Assembly: GCA_947172415.1 (NCBI GenBank)
Contig: OX359189.1
Coordinates: forward strand, 5,036,501 to 5,100,500
DNA: 64,000 nt
Direction: 5' to 3'
From: Chondrosia reniformis
Lineage: Eukaryota; Porifera; Demospongiae; Chondrillida; Chondrillidae
In this document: positions 10,374 through 21,888 of the stretch, piece by piece
Numbering within the stretch: position 1 is the first letter of the stretch
Layout of the letters: every line of letters begins with the position of its first letter
Notes under the pieces: generated by a model
Told to the model about the DNA's origin: nothing
Seen by the model: the letters and a program-made list of their open reading frames with translations, nothing else
Databases searched by the model: none
Program-made: the position numbers and the translations under genes

Positions 10374-12020
10374 AGAGCAAAGACTTGCCAGTATTATTCA
10401 GTCTGCTATCGCCAATGCACTAGAAAACAGGTACATATGTATATAATTTACACTTTATACAGTATATGACATTCTATAGGGTATAAAATACCTCTTATTT
10501 GAAATTGTCAGTTATATTTTGCCATGTCACATTTTACATTTTAAAGTAGTAGGGGTTTACCTAGCTTCAATAAGTTAGCATCTACTGAGTTCATTGACCT
10601 ACTTAGTCTATTTTATTCTGGGTTAATTATAACTTCAATGTAGCCAAATTCAAGAATCCAACCAAGGTGGTCAAATGGCCAGAAACACAGAGCCTACTGT
10701 ATTGCCACCTACTGGAGCTTTTTTGTATAATGAAAGTACTTCTAGATCTAGACGCAGGCCAAGATTACCAACACTCTCTAGAAGTTATCCACTGACATCT
10801 TATATACAGCCACAGTCATGTACCAGTACAGCACACCAGACTAATAAGGCTAGTACTAATAAAGTTTCCACCTGGGACAGAAACATTATCTGTCTTCGTC
10901 ACACCTAAAACAAAGATACCTTGTGGACATAATAGGTCTAGATTAGTTGCAGAAGGTCTCACTGGTAAAGTGAGATTTAATTCCAGCTTGAAAGAGAGTG
11001 AGTTAATGGCTGAAATAATGTCTATATTTAGGGGTCTGATGGGTGAAGAAAATGACTTCCCCTTTCACATCCTCCAACCCAATGGAGTGGGAACTAAAAC
11101 CCTATGTATCCCTTCAACCTCTAAGAGAAGGAAACACCACAGCAGATGCTGTCTGTTTTCTTAAAAAGGCTCATTTTGAGGCTAGAATGTACTTGCATGT
11201 TAAATTTTTAGGTGAACCAGCAGTGGATGCCGGAGGGTTAACAAGGGAGTTTTTCAGCTTATTTTTCTAAGAGTTGTCTGAAAATTCTAATCTATTTCAG
11301 GGATGCATGGGAAAAGGTCTTTTGTCTAAATCAAGCGGTGTGCAAGGACAAATCTCTGGAGTCAATTGGAAAATTTTTGGCTTCATCCATTGTACTCATG
11401 GGCAGAGCCCCTCATTTTTTGCCAAGAGCTTGGCCGAGTACATGATCCATCGGGATATAATTAGTGTCCCTTCTGTTGATGAATGTCCTGACAGTGAAGT
11501 AAAGCCAAAAATCAGGAAGGCATGATATAGGTCTTGACATTATACACGAACATTGAGAAGCCTATGTATACACCACATGTACTTTGCAGGGTATATTAAT
11601 GTAAGATAATTAATTTAAATCACAGAATGTGAAACCAATGTGGCCTTACAAGAGTGCATTGGAGAGCTGAAATGGATTTTAAATTTGACATAGGATTGAG
11701 CAAACCAAGTGCTTCCTACACCATGGATGATAAGGAAGAACTCCTGAAAGATATCATTGGATACTATACTGTTTATCAAACAGTAAGAGAAATATCCGAA
11801 TTCACCAATGGATTTTTATCAAGACTATCAATGAAAGCCTTTTCAACGAAGATGAAACACTACCCATTAGCCTTGGGATGTCTTGATGTTTCTTACTGGA
11901 AGTGATGAGATGTTGCCAACTGGTTTTGCGCAGAAAATAAGGATTAATTTTACAATTGAAAAGAGGCTACCATTTGCCAATACCTGTGCCCTCAACCTCA
12001 TTTTGCCAACAAGGCTTGCA
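10374..12020 (+). pseudogene. HECT-type E3 ubiquitin ligase-like gene, broken
   Basis: A first exon at 10374-10430 (MGEQRLASIIQSAIANALEN) splices in frame (GT at 10431, AG near 10643) to an exon containing the Ser/Arg-rich 10675 frame. HECT N-lobe sequence follows: VKFLGEPAVDAGGLTREFFS at 11198-11260, then IHCTHGQSPSFFAKSLAEYM and VDECPDSEVKPK. The C-lobe is at 11883-12010 with FLTGSDEM, RLPFANTCALNLILP; its Cys (11985-11987) aligns with the catalytic thioester Cys. The overall pattern matches G2E3-like HECT proteins expanded in sponges, cnidarians and fish. Damage: frameshifts near 10860, 11100 and 11880 and an in-frame TAA at about 11268. The family transfers ubiquitin to substrates, but this copy cannot make a full protein. 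Confidence 0.7.
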
Positions 12021-12209
12021 TCAATTAACTTGGTACTACATACATACAGTCACTCTATATTATTACACTATGTATATTAAGTCACTCTATATATTGGTGC
12101 ACGAAATAGCTGCAAAGGTGCCATGCTACAATTTCCAATTGATTATAATATAACTGTATACAAGTTACATGTGCATGTGTATGTGGGCACTGTTATTACT
12201 GTACATAAC

Positions 12210-12480
12210 AGTTACAATTAGTATTCAGTGTCAAGTGATTTGATACCATTTCAATAGCACGCTTATAAATGTCCTTTCCAAAAGAGCTAGAAGGGTGCAA
12301 TGGGTGGATCACTCTATTCATTTCAGTTCGCATTTGCTGACATGGTTGAAAACGACTTGGACGAAGTTCCACAGCACCCTGTGGAGTTGGAACTTGTGAT
12401 TATATTAATGCTGTAAAATTACTTCCATCTCTTTGAGGTGCTTGAGGTAGAGGTAAAAAATCCTCATTTGATCTTGGTCA
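12210..12480 (-). other. Coding-like antisense stretch, unknown
   Basis: Read on the minus strand it gives LPLPQAPQRDGSNFTALI, a stop, then SQVPTPQGAVELRPSRFQPC and MNRVIHPLHPSSSFGKDIYK. Composition looks protein-like, but I recognise no domain. It could be an old transposon exon or chance. Confidence 0.2.
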
Positions 12481-12639
12481 ACATGCTTGCAACATGTCAT
12501 GTATGTAGAACTGATTAAGAGTTGCTCTGCTAATTCCTAGATTAATTCAATGTCTGACTTTTTAAAATCCATAGCCAAAGAATAACATAATAGTGATTAG
12601 TAGCAATGTCATGTAAACTTTATCATTATCCTCTAGGTG

Positions 12640-12910
12640 TATCTGATTCACCGATTGCAGTATCAAACAGTGATCCATGCAGATCCAACATTCAATTGGT
12701 GGATTAAATGACTGGGCCTACATATGTCTGACCAAGAGAATTTAGCTATTGGAATGGATGTCACAGACAATGTTATCAATGCTGCACGAGCCTTATTAAG
12801 TAAACAGTACCCAAATATTGAAGGACTGTAGGACACACTTTTAGGACACAGGGTGCTCTACAAGCCTGTATCAAACTATAAAACTTCAATTCAAATCTTG
12901 CATACAGGTA
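12640..12910 (+). pseudogene. C48 (Ulp1-like) protease-associated fragment
   Basis: After an AG acceptor-like site the strand reads LGVSDSPIAVSNSDP and then, in another frame, ENLAIGMDVTDNVINAARAL followed by SKQYPNIEGL, a stop, DTLLGHRVLYKPVSNYKTS. This resembles the segment that precedes the catalytic His of Ulp1-like proteases in sponge and cnidarian transposon genes (Dx(I/V)xAAxxLLxxQ(F/Y)P...GL). No catalytic His/Asp/Cys is visible here. It probably belongs to the same gene as the PHD finger at 13084. Confidence 0.4.
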
Positions 12911-13083
12911 TGAACTCATAATAAACACAACTGTGCACTGACTCCCAATGCAGCAGACCAAAAATTGTACAAAAATAAAACCATTATATTCTGTTCTCCG
13001 TTTTTCTATAAGTCTTAATTGACTGATTTATGAAAAGAAAGCCAAAAAAGGCCCCATAGTCCGGTCCACAAGCTCAACATGAA

Positions 13084-13245
13084 ATGTTTGAATTATTCTG
13101 TTTGTGCAAAATGCCACAGGTCTATGATACCATGATGATAAACTGCGACAATTGCCACAAGTGGTATCATTACACCTGTGTCAGCATAACTGAGGACAAT
13201 GTTCCTTTACATTGGCAGTGCATATCATGCATCCAGCAGAGATAA
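13084..13245 (+). CDS. PHD-finger exon (53 residues)
   Basis: The short frame MFELFCLCKMPQVYDTMM, INCDNCHKWYHYTCVSI and HWQCISC has the Cys4-His-Cys3 zinc ligand order of a PHD finger: C-x-C, C-x2-C, H-x4-C, W-x-C-x2-C, with a conserved Trp before the seventh ligand. PHD fingers bind histone tails or, in transposon proteins, serve as accessory domains. A stop follows nine residues after the last Cys, so this is a C-terminal exon. Its natural partner is the C48-like segment 200 bp upstream, giving a protease plus PHD arrangement known from transposon genes. The first Met shown is not necessarily the start. Confidence 0.6.
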   Translation: MFELFCLCKMPQVYDTMMINCDNCHKWYHYTCVSITEDNVPLHWQCISCIQQR

Positions 13246-13289
13246 AGATTTTATGAATAATTATGTTTCTAGGTTGTTATCGTATTGGT

Positions 13290-13360
13290 TGATTATTTGT
13301 ACGCAATCTGTTCACATTCACCGCTTGGTAAAGTATAAAATCTTTGTAGTACAAGTTGGG
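13290..13360 (+). repeat. Repeat shared with 15890-15955
   Basis: About 65 bp beginning ttatttgtacgcaatctgtt and ending at aaagtataaaatct are repeated 2.6 kb downstream in the same orientation with a few changes. Confidence 0.6.
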
Positions 13361-13923
13361 ACCAATGTGATGTATTCACTGCTACTAAGAGTGTCCATGA
13401 AAAAATGTGAAAACACGTAGATCAGTCATATGGCTCCTGTGTTTGATTCAGGGTAAGTTATAGCTATTGATATAAACTGAAACTGTTAGTGTAATCATTT
13501 TCTTTCCTTCATGACAGGATTACTTTCAATACCGAACCAGGCCTCTTTAAGCCATCTAGTCAGAGAGGTGAAGGCACACAATCCTCAGTTTCTGAGTGAG
13601 CACATCACTGTTATGTTTGACTAGAATAAGTATATACATTCAAATTGTATTCAAACAACTCTTAAGTGCTGGTATTTAGTATATTTTCGGTATATCCTTG
13701 TGGTTGAGTTAAAGATAACAGTTGCATCAACACCTGTTAAGGAAGTAAGAATGGCTGTATTCTGAGAAAGTTTAAGAGGGGCTTGCCTAGGCTAGCATAC
13801 CTAGTGTCTTGACATAGTTATCCGATGTCTCTACGTTCAACTATATAGATATATAGCTGTACAATTTTTGATTTGCTGGATGTGTGATATGAGGTAGTGC
13901 ATGCACTGACATATTTATATTGT

Positions 13924-14995
13924 TTACAATTTCCTCAAGCAGTTTTTTGGTGATTTTTCATAATTAGGGTAGAGTCGCAGCAAAATTTCATCTAATTGGC
14001 TAAATGGGGCACCCTTTAGAGAATCCTTGATGGCAAGTTCTAGCCTATGTGCGAAGCACCACATCAAAAACAACCGTGGTACTTCCTTTGTGATCAATCC
14101 CTTCAAACCAGCATTGGAAGCAATGTTAACGGCTGCTCCATCAGTCCCTCTACCCACTAGCCTTACACAATCTTCTGCAGTGATCGCCTTGATACCAAGT
14201 CTTCCTAGCACACCTTGTAAGCACTAAAGGAGACCTTTTCCAGTTACTGCCTTGGGTCTACTCACCGAAAGATAGCTCATCTCGGTTAGGACCCTCTCCT
14301 CTCTGCTGTCAATGTCACACCATAAAACTAAAAAGAGTTCATCATCAATATTGCCTTTATCCGTGGAACCATCCATTACGATAGAAAAGAATCTCGCCTT
14401 GGAAACAGAAGTAGCAATTGATTTCTTGTTGCTTCTGCTATATAGTGGCAAAATGTTCTTCCAGCAACATTATTCTGGTAGGCCACTCCCAGCTCTACTC
14501 CACGACGTGCTTCCAACTGGCAGATGCTTGCATATTTTGTGAATGGTAATTTCTCTTTAGCTATAAAATAGGCAATGTCAAATGTTGTACTCAGTGCACT
14601 GTGTTCTTCCTTTGAAAGCTACTGGGCAATGGTTGAATAGGACGTCATGGGTAGCCCCTTGGAAAAACTTGTTTCTTTCTTTTGTAAGAGCATAGCACGT
14701 TTATGTTGGTCAGAAGTGGCATGATCCTGGTTCTAATAAAATCAGCAGCTTTAATCCACTTTGTGCTGTAATTCCTTTGACCTAACAATTGGGACTTAAA
14801 TTTGGTGCACTCTGTACACTTCAGCTTTACAACATGTTACTTCCCAGCACACATTTCTGTCTCTGCACATTCTAGCCATGAAACTGTCTGATACTCTTGA
14901 TCCAAATCTCTATGCCATTTAGTGTAAGTTTCATATGTAGCTGTTCCTTTTTTATAACTAGGTTCTCCTTCAATACTTTCACTTCTTCTCTTCAT
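13924..14995 (-). pseudogene. ZNF862/hAT-like transposase-derived gene, broken
   Basis: Minus-strand pieces in order. From ATG at 14995: MKRRSESIEGEPSYKKGT, ETYTKWHRDLDQEYQTVSWL, KLKCTECTKFKSQ and RNYSTKWIKAADFIRTR, the N-terminal zinc-binding region of ZNF862-like proteins. Then KYASICQLEARRGVELGVAY, FFSIVMDGSTDKGNIDDELF (first catalytic Asp region of the hAT-like fold), GIKAITAEDCVRLVGRGTDG and MWCFAHRLELAIKDSLKG. Breaks: a stop after CAGK near 14840, frameshifts around 14700, 14460 and 14225, and loss of the C-terminal dimerisation part. It is a hAT-derived relic. Whether the family ancestor was a host gene or a transposon cannot be told. Confidence 0.65.
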
Positions 14996-16060
14996 TTCAA
15001 ACTAGTTTACTGGTGCTTAAAATAGCTATTTTAACAAGACTACTTTATAGCTACAGTACAGATTGTCGAGGATATCACTCGCCGAGACTCGTCAAAACCT
15101 CGCTAGAAGTCTCGAGACAAATTTTGACCTTGTAAATCGCCAATCAAGTGAAATGGCAAGTGGTATGAATCGTCACATAATGGGTGATAACTGAAGAGTA
15201 GAAGCATGAATAAATTTACACCCATTGATATGTGTTAACACTCACAAGCCCTGTTGAGGCACTCGCTAAAATCCTTCGCTTCGAATACTGCTCGTTAGTA
15301 CTCTTCTCACTGAGTGCCTTGCTCAAAAATCTCCATCAAGTACACATAGGCGTTTCTGGAGATCAGCAAGGGTTACAAATAATATGCTGAAATACCTGGA
15401 CAGCAGAGTTGCCAACAACCAATCAGCACATTCTTGTCGTCAATGGAAGAGGATGATTACCACAGACAAACTTTGCAATCGGCCCAAGCCCACCATGGTT
15501 AATTATCTTCTATGACATTTAACTGGGGTGCAGTAATGGAGTTCTTTTTTACTCGTTAAAATTGTTGATCTTTGTTAAGTGCATGTTCCGTGCTTTTTTA
15601 TTGATTCATCTGAACAATATCTAAGAATAGTTCATGTTTTGCAAGCCTGCATAATATTATGACTATTGATCCTGCAGTACCATGTACATAATGAAAATGA
15701 ATTCAAGGATAAAATGTCCAGAAAACGTATTGGAAATTCTGAATTTAAGTGAGTACAGAAAAGGTTCCTGATGGGTCGGTTTTGGGATATTAGGGCCTTT
15801 TCAAAACGTATATTCTTTAGAACTGCACTTCCCTATTATTGATCAAAATGTTCTATTGTGTCTTTGAATCATAGTTATTGTTTTGTTTCATTATTTGTAC
15901 GCAATCTGTTCATGTTCATCGTACGGAAAGTATAAAATCTTCATAGTACCTAGTACAATCATACTTAAAAGCTTCTGCAAGAAGGGTATAGTATTGTTTG
16001 TACTTGATCCATTTGACTCGAAATTGTCTAACACATTTAAGGTCAGTTAAAATCAATTTT
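14996..16060. other. No gene recognised
   Basis: Includes a CTCG-rich stretch at 15065-15120 and the 65-bp repeat at 15890-15955. No supportable coding frame. Confidence 0.5.
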
Positions 16061-16195
16061 GATACCAAAAATAGGCATTGTTTACAAACAAATTATAAAC
16101 ATACCATATATAGACAATGGCTACACAAATGAATGTCAGTGGTGTTATTAGACAGATTGCTAACAGTGATTCTGACTGGGAGAAATCATTTGTTT
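16060..16195 (+). pseudogene. Solitary 5' end of a piggyBac gene
   Basis: The 5' leader (tttacaaacaaa, then accatatatag) and the first codons MATQMNVSGVIRQIANSD, SDWEKS match the minus-strand piggyBac at 41300-41435 (MAAQLNVSGVVRQ, DYDWENS). Nothing of the catalytic domain follows. Homology stops near 16195. Confidence 0.65.
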
Positions 16196-16249
16196 TTGTA
16201 TTATTTAAACTTCTAGTTGCAATCATGAAATAAAATTCGACTTGCATAA

Positions 16250-17380
16250 GCTATAGGACCAAAAGTAAGCCGTGGTATAAAAACGAGGTATCCCGCATAG
16301 AAATTGTGTTAAGCTGTCGTCATTGAAAAGTTAGTCAATTAACGACGATATAAACAAACTTACTAGTAAGCTTTTTCGTAACTTAGATACAATGCACATT
16401 GTATTTTAACGCTAGTGGAACATGTCAACACTTCCGGGAGATTATCAATAAAAGTCGCTAAGTAACACTCTTTTTTAATTTATTCTATTTTACTTTAGAA
16501 ACATCGTATCACTAAACAAATTATGTAGAATTGAAGCGCTATTCTTCCTTAATATTTGGCTACAACAGCGTCAGGATTGCAGGCTTAAAGGATAAGGTAA
16601 GAGGCTGTAAGTGATAGGTGTCAAATTGCCAAAAATATTATAGCAGACAGTGGAAAATACGAAAATAAAATAAATGGTGACACCCATTTATGAAGGATAA
16701 TGATATGTAACGATTGTATGTATACTCCTTTGAAATTCCCTTTAGTTTTTGAATTATAATCGAAAACGCATTTTTGTTCCTTTTTCGGGTGCCTCTAATA
16801 CTCCATATCTCAGTTAAACAAGAGAATATTCCAGGAGTATACATACAACTTTAAGGCTGTTACTTACTGAAGAGATTGAAGTCAAAAAATGGTTAGATAT
16901 ACAATCCTCCACTATCTGGTAAGCGGTTTATTTTCCATTTGTCTCTTCTCCTTCAAGTAATGGTATTGTCATGTGATTGTCATCCAAAATTAGTAGTACA
17001 GCTTAGCCATCATACAATGACATCTTATGACATTGCATATGCACCCAAATATTTGATAACACATTTTACAAACATTAGACTTCTGAAGTTAATATTTTAA
17101 GTAAGGTTCAGTAATAATAAAGTAACTGAAAGTTTTTCATCCGAGCAGGGAAAGGCCATCTACCAGGAATGGGCAAAAAGGATACCAACAGTAGTTTGCA
17201 AAATCCGTGGCTCTATGCTGTATAATCATCTTCACCACTATCATAGTTTGGGAAAGACTGACTAAGCAAATTGTGCAACCTCAGCTCTTCAAATAGAGAA
17301 GAGGTCCATGACTAGGTGGCACAAAGATTTGTATGGGGTTAAAGGAAGCATAACTGCTGGGAACGTTAGGCCATCTCTGT
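16250..17380. other. No gene recognised
   Basis: AT-rich. Short antisense frames at 16053-16247 and 16638-16844 lack any recognisable motif. From about 17150 weak coding-like text begins that leads into the transposase relic. Confidence 0.45.
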
Positions 17381-17384
17381 TAGA

Positions 17385-18425
17385 TCAAGAAGATATTTGC
17401 AGAAAGTCAAGGTGGTTGAGAGAAAACTGGTACATTTGCTGAAATTTAACCGGACATCAGCGAAGTTTTTTACTGTCTAAATGAATACTTGCAAATGCTT
17501 AGCCTTGGTGATAGATTTCCTAAAGAAATCTCAGAGGTGACGACTTTCCTCTATAGAAGAAGCTGGGATTTACTAGTCGTCCCTATTACCAAGGCTACAC
17601 AGATGGGCATATAAGACCAGATGTTTTAGAGTACAGGAAGTCCTTTCTCGAGAAACTACAATTTCTGGAGTCGGTTCATTTGCCACCACCAACATATGAA
17701 GATGGGATTGATTAATTGAATTCTGGTGATCCATCAAAGTTACACTATGTCATGTTCTTGTGTCATGATGAGATTGATTTCAATGATGCCCAAGGCACTA
17801 CTTGGGCAGATCCAGAAGGCAGAGGAGCCATACGATCAAAAGAAAAGGGCAGAGGACTTAGGATAAGTGACTATATTGATACCTTCGCCTTACTCAGCAG
17901 CAACTCGAGGAGCCAAGAAGAGAATTTATCTCTTTTCCCGGGGAGGCATGATATATGCTCGAATTGCAGCAAGATGGCTACAGGGACAATGGCAGATACA
18001 TGAGAAGTATATGAAAGGCCGTAATGCATTGCTGAATATATGTATCCTTCAGACCACAATTTGTGTATCAGACCACAGCAGTGGACATTAGGCTTACTCA
18101 GAAGATGTTTTGGTTGCTTCTCATATGAATGTCAAACCAGGAGGGAAGTAACCAAAGATGCATCCAGGAAGGCTTCCAGATGGCACTCCACAGTCAAGGG
18201 TGTTCATGGATGGAACTCCAAAGGGATCAAGAGATGGCTTTAATCATTTGGAGATGGTGAAGAGGATGCAGGAATTTCCTGACTTCAAACATGAGAAAAC
18301 CAGTGTACAGCAGTTTCTAAATGAAAAGCATCACAGATGTCTCTTCAACCCCAAGGCAATTATTAAATTTGGAGAGTACATGCTTTGTGCATTTTTCACT
18401 GTTACACAATCCTTTATCAGCCGAT
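17385..18425 (+). pseudogene. DDE transposase relic, family T, copy A
   Basis: Pieces in shifting frames follow the order of a DDE-superfamily transposase known from sponges and fungi: CRKSRWWLRENWYIC, YYQGYTDGHIRPDVLEYRKS, FLCHDEIDFNDAQ with the first acidic pair, GRGLRISDYIDT, then a D-H motif region SDHSSGH, ASHMNVKPGGK, FMDGTPKGSRDG and DFKHEKTSVQQFLNEKHHRC. The third catalytic residue (before the expected NxIExxW) lies beyond the break at about 18380. Several stops and frameshifts. Two further relics of the same family are at 20540-21268 and 63220-64000. Confidence 0.65.
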
Positions 18426-18699
18426 AGCCACTATAGTGGCTCGAAATTGTTTAGACCATTAACAGCCGCAAAGTTTCGAAATTGTCTGATAATTTTAAAA
18501 TTTATACTAATTGATAGATTTTCAGTAGTTTAAGCTTCGTATAAAATTATATAGGTTTATACCACAGTCTAAAGGCAATATGCACCATCCAAGTTAATAC
18601 TAAATTAGACCGTGTATATAATATATTCATGTATGGACTTAAACTATGTATATATAAACAACTAAATTAACAATTACTATAATTACCTTTTACACGCAG

Positions 18700-19460
18700 A
18701 TTTCAGTGAGGCTAGTAATATTATCAGCCCCGTCCTTGTGCAGGACCATTTCCAAGGTGATGAACATTCTATTTGTGTACAACCTTATGGCCATTCAAAG
18801 AAGAGAGCTTTGTTCGCACTATGCCTAGTATGCTGAAACCCTTTGAAAATATTAGCAAGCAACAAACTCTAAAGTTAGCAATCCACAACAACTCTACCCA
18901 GCTAGGTGGTCTTATAAATGCAGAATCAGCAGGGACATTGCCAAGAAATCAATAACAGGCTAAGGACAAGAGAAGGAAAAGTATTGTTCAATCCTCCATC
19001 TCAGATCAACTTTTTACAGCAATGATGATGTGTAAAGAAATTATGAGAGGCTATGTACGCAAGGTGTTCGGGGCTCAGGACTACATGATTGTCCTAGCAG
19101 ACGATTGCACTCTTGATAATCTTGTACGTTTCTGTACACCATCTGGTTCACATGGCTAAGTGCTGTCAGTGGATCCTACATTCAGTCTAGGCCATTTTGA
19201 AATCTTCAAGGCAATATTCAAAATGCTATGGATGTGGTAAATGGTACAAGAAGTCTGCTACTCCACCATACAACCTAGTTATCCAGCACACAGCTGACAG
19301 GGAGTTTTTCTTAACAGGCTCCACTGTAGGGAATTACAACTACCACCTTTCTTCCCGCTCTGCACAAAAGAAATGGCCAGACTTTCACCCCACTACTTTG
19401 GAAATAGTTTTACCCCACTACTTTGGAAATAGTACCAGAGATCCACAGGGGGCCATCTAA
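18700..19460 (+). pseudogene. Transposase relic with SVDPTFSLG motif and GCG zinc segment
   Basis: After an AG site at 18699 the strand reads SPVLVQDHFQGDEHS and LFARTMPSMLKPFENIS, then EIMRGYVRKVFGAQDYM, LADDCTLDNLVRFCTPSGSH and, after a stop, SVDPTFSLGHFE, the first-Asp motif of a MULE-like transposase family common in sponges, corals and fish. A C-terminal part follows at 19197-19400: CYGCGKWYKKSATPPYNLVI and YNYHLSSRSAQKKWPDFHP, the zinc-binding tail of the same group. The middle of the catalytic domain is absent, so the copy is deleted internally. Superfamily name is tentative. Confidence 0.5.
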
Positions 19461-19504
19461 TAACCTACACCAGCTGATTGGAATGTTTTTGTCAAGGAAC
19501 ATCA

Positions 19505-19550
19505 TATATTTGAATATCAGTATGGTAATCCATACTGATATTCAAATATA
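19505..19550. repeat. Perfect 21-bp hairpin
   Basis: Arms 19505-19525 and 19530-19550 are exact inverse complements around the loop TAAT. No flanking element ends were recognised. Confidence 0.9.
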
Positions 19551-19559
19551 AATGTGACA

Positions 19560-20530
19560 TTCTTGCCCCAGTAAAGCACTAAATGTGCAAATGTAAGTTA
19601 ATGTATAGAAACATTAATATTAGCGTCCATTAGACTTAGTGTTTTGTTGTAAGTTTTTGCTCCATATTAGTAGCAACCAAATGGCAGACGTTCAGGTTCC
19701 TTCATTTTCTAGGTGGAAAATAGGGTTCCTTTTCATTTGCACCACAAATGTAATTGATACAAAGTATTTATAAACATTACTTATATTATTTTAATGATTT
19801 AAAGCCTACACAGAAGGTTTTGTAGGAGATACAGCCTTGAAAATTGAAGGCAATCAAACGATGAACTGGAATTGATGAAATGCTCCTTGTGATTTAAATG
19901 ACTAAACCTGGACAACCAAAAACCAGGGAAGTAGTTTGAGTGACCCCCACCATTTGTTTTAACGCGAACTACTTGTTTTGGAATTACACGCAGTGAAAAC
20001 ATACAACTTACATTCGTCCATAAGAAGTTGCTTTTCGATCGGTTTCTGCCATTTCCACCGTTTTCACTGCCCCCCAAAAATATGATCATGGTAAAGAAAG
20101 CTAAATTACAATTGTATAGTCCTTTGCAATTCATTTTTGATATTACCTGAGACATATATGTGCCGTTTGTATCGGTTGTGCTATGTAACCAGTGCAGCCA
20201 CCGTGAGGACGAAGGACTTCTTACATAAAATCTGCCAATTATATGCCAAATTGGTACACAATAACCTGTGTATTCTCAGATTCCCAGCTGGCCTGCTACT
20301 TCAGCACAGAAAGACCGGGAGTACTCAACCCAGATTGAAAAACGGATCTCTATGTCAACACGAGTCCTGCCTGGATATGCAACTTTCCTTTGATTTCAAA
20401 AGGAGGTTGGTATATATTTAACTTGTACTATTTACTATTTACCTTTATTGACCAAATTTATGCATATGTTTATAACATGTGCTTGCATGTATGTCACTAT
20501 TTCACGTAGCTACAGTATACATCACAATAA
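19560..20530. other. No gene recognised
   Basis: Open frames of about 118 codons (19799-20155, minus) and 94 codons (20137-20421, plus) are present but match no family I know. The plus frame ends at a GT-rich site and could be an exon. Confidence 0.35.
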
Positions 20531-20539
20531 GTGCCTATA

Positions 20540-21268
20540 GTGTCAAGTAGCGAGACCGAGGCACTCGTCACCGCAAATATTCTAGTTCACAAATCTAATA
20601 ATAGGAAGGCTGCAATATTTATTCGTGCCAATGCAAGGGTTAAGGCAAGCCCAACTCTAGAATTTCCAAATTCAATGAATGGGTTAACTGTGAAGTATTG
20701 CCCTCTTCCACCCTTGAGCCCTTTTACCCTATAAAAATTGGCATTGAAACTAGCCATAGATGGATGCATGAGCTTTGGTTTTGAAGTCATTGATGGAAAG
20801 AAGGGGATATACATTGATGGGCATGATCTTAATGAAGTTTTTGAAAAGAATGATTTCATTGGGCTTCGTAACCAAGGAAGAATCTCCATCAGAGTAAGCC
20901 ACAATGGGATTTCCAGCAGATATTAGCTTGCGATTCATAAAACCGTTTTATATTCCATGATGAATCTACCTTTAATACCAATGATGATGAAGGCAGATTT
21001 TGGGAGATATATAGTAGTTCAAAATATATTAGGCCAAAGTCCAAGGGTTCTGGCAGTAATGTGTCGGGGAGCAGGGAGGATTCCTTAGGCTTTCCATGGA
21101 GGATTCCTTAGGCTTTCCATGGAGGATTCCTTAGGCTTTCCATGGAGGATTATGAGAAGGCCAAGGAATCAAATCCCAATATTAAGTTGGTTGCCAGGAC
21201 CCTTTTGGAGTATAGGGAAACTAGGGATGGTTATTGGACTTATGAAAAATTCTTAAAGCAAATAAAAG
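20540..21268 (+). pseudogene. DDE transposase relic, family T, copy B
   Basis: From 20550 the frame reads ETEALVTANILVHKSNNRKA, then FGFEVIDGKKGIYIDGHDLN (the YxDGH motif). In a shifted frame FIFHDESTFNTNDDEGRFWE carries the HDExxF acidic motif and YIRPKSKGSGSNVS the PKxxG segment. YEKAKESNPNIKLVARTLLE and TRDGYWTYEKFLKQIKE follow. It is broken by stops and by a 23-bp tandem repeat, and is cut off at 21271 by the gypsy LTR. Confidence 0.65.
21075..21150 (+). repeat. 23-bp tandem repeat, three units
   Basis: Units at 21075-21097, 21098-21120 and 21121-21143 are identical, with a partial fourth. The unit starts ggaggattccttaggctttc. It expands the transposase relic by 46 bp beyond one unit. 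Confidence 0.95.
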
Positions 21269-21270
21269 AG

Positions 21271-21583
21271 TGTGGTACTTGTGCTTCTTGCACGCGTATA
21301 ATAGCAAAACTACTAGTCTCAATTTCAACTAATACTTTCTCAATCAATCAATACAAAACTCTAGAGTCCTTAAATAAGATACAATGATCTAATATAGAAT
21401 ATTCTAGAAAACAATTTACAAGAAACACTTAAATGGGAGAGACATGGATATGTGATAAGTGATGACATAATAAAATGAGGTTTTACAGTTACTAAGAAAA
21501 AGGTAGAATATCTAGGGATTCTACTGATGGATTTAAATAGAAATTAGTCTAATAGGTGACTAGGGTACCCACTGTTTACTACA
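21271..21583 (-). repeat. Ty3/gypsy 3' long terminal repeat
   Basis: On the minus strand the segment starts TGTAGTAAACAGTGGG and ends TACCACA, giving the TG...CA ends and a 7-bp imperfect inverted repeat expected of an LTR. It is preceded directly by a purine tract tagtagggaggaga (21597-21584), the plus-strand primer site, and by the pol 3' end. A matching 5' LTR was not found within the window. Confidence 0.7.
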
Positions 21584-21888
21584 TCTCCTCCCTACTAAGT
21601 ATGAAAGGGTGTATTATCAGGTTCCATAACGGAATGGAGGTCGTCAAATGTGTTGAGATCTACGTAGAGGTGGCTGAGCTGATGAAGTTGGACTACCTCC
21701 AGGTGGATCTAAACTTGGCAGGTTGCTCATCGGTACTGGTGAGTCCAACTCATCGGGTAGTTCGGCTGAGCCCTGATAGGTGGTGATATGACGTCGACGG
21801 ATATGATCCACATGTCACCTAACTACTCTGTCATCTGCCAGTTCAATGTTATACGAGACTGGACCAAAAGTAGCTACTATGACTCCAG

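Noticed and set aside
17867-18243. Overlapping frames around the family T transposase
   Set aside because: Only the pieces with transposase motifs were kept; the others are shadows.
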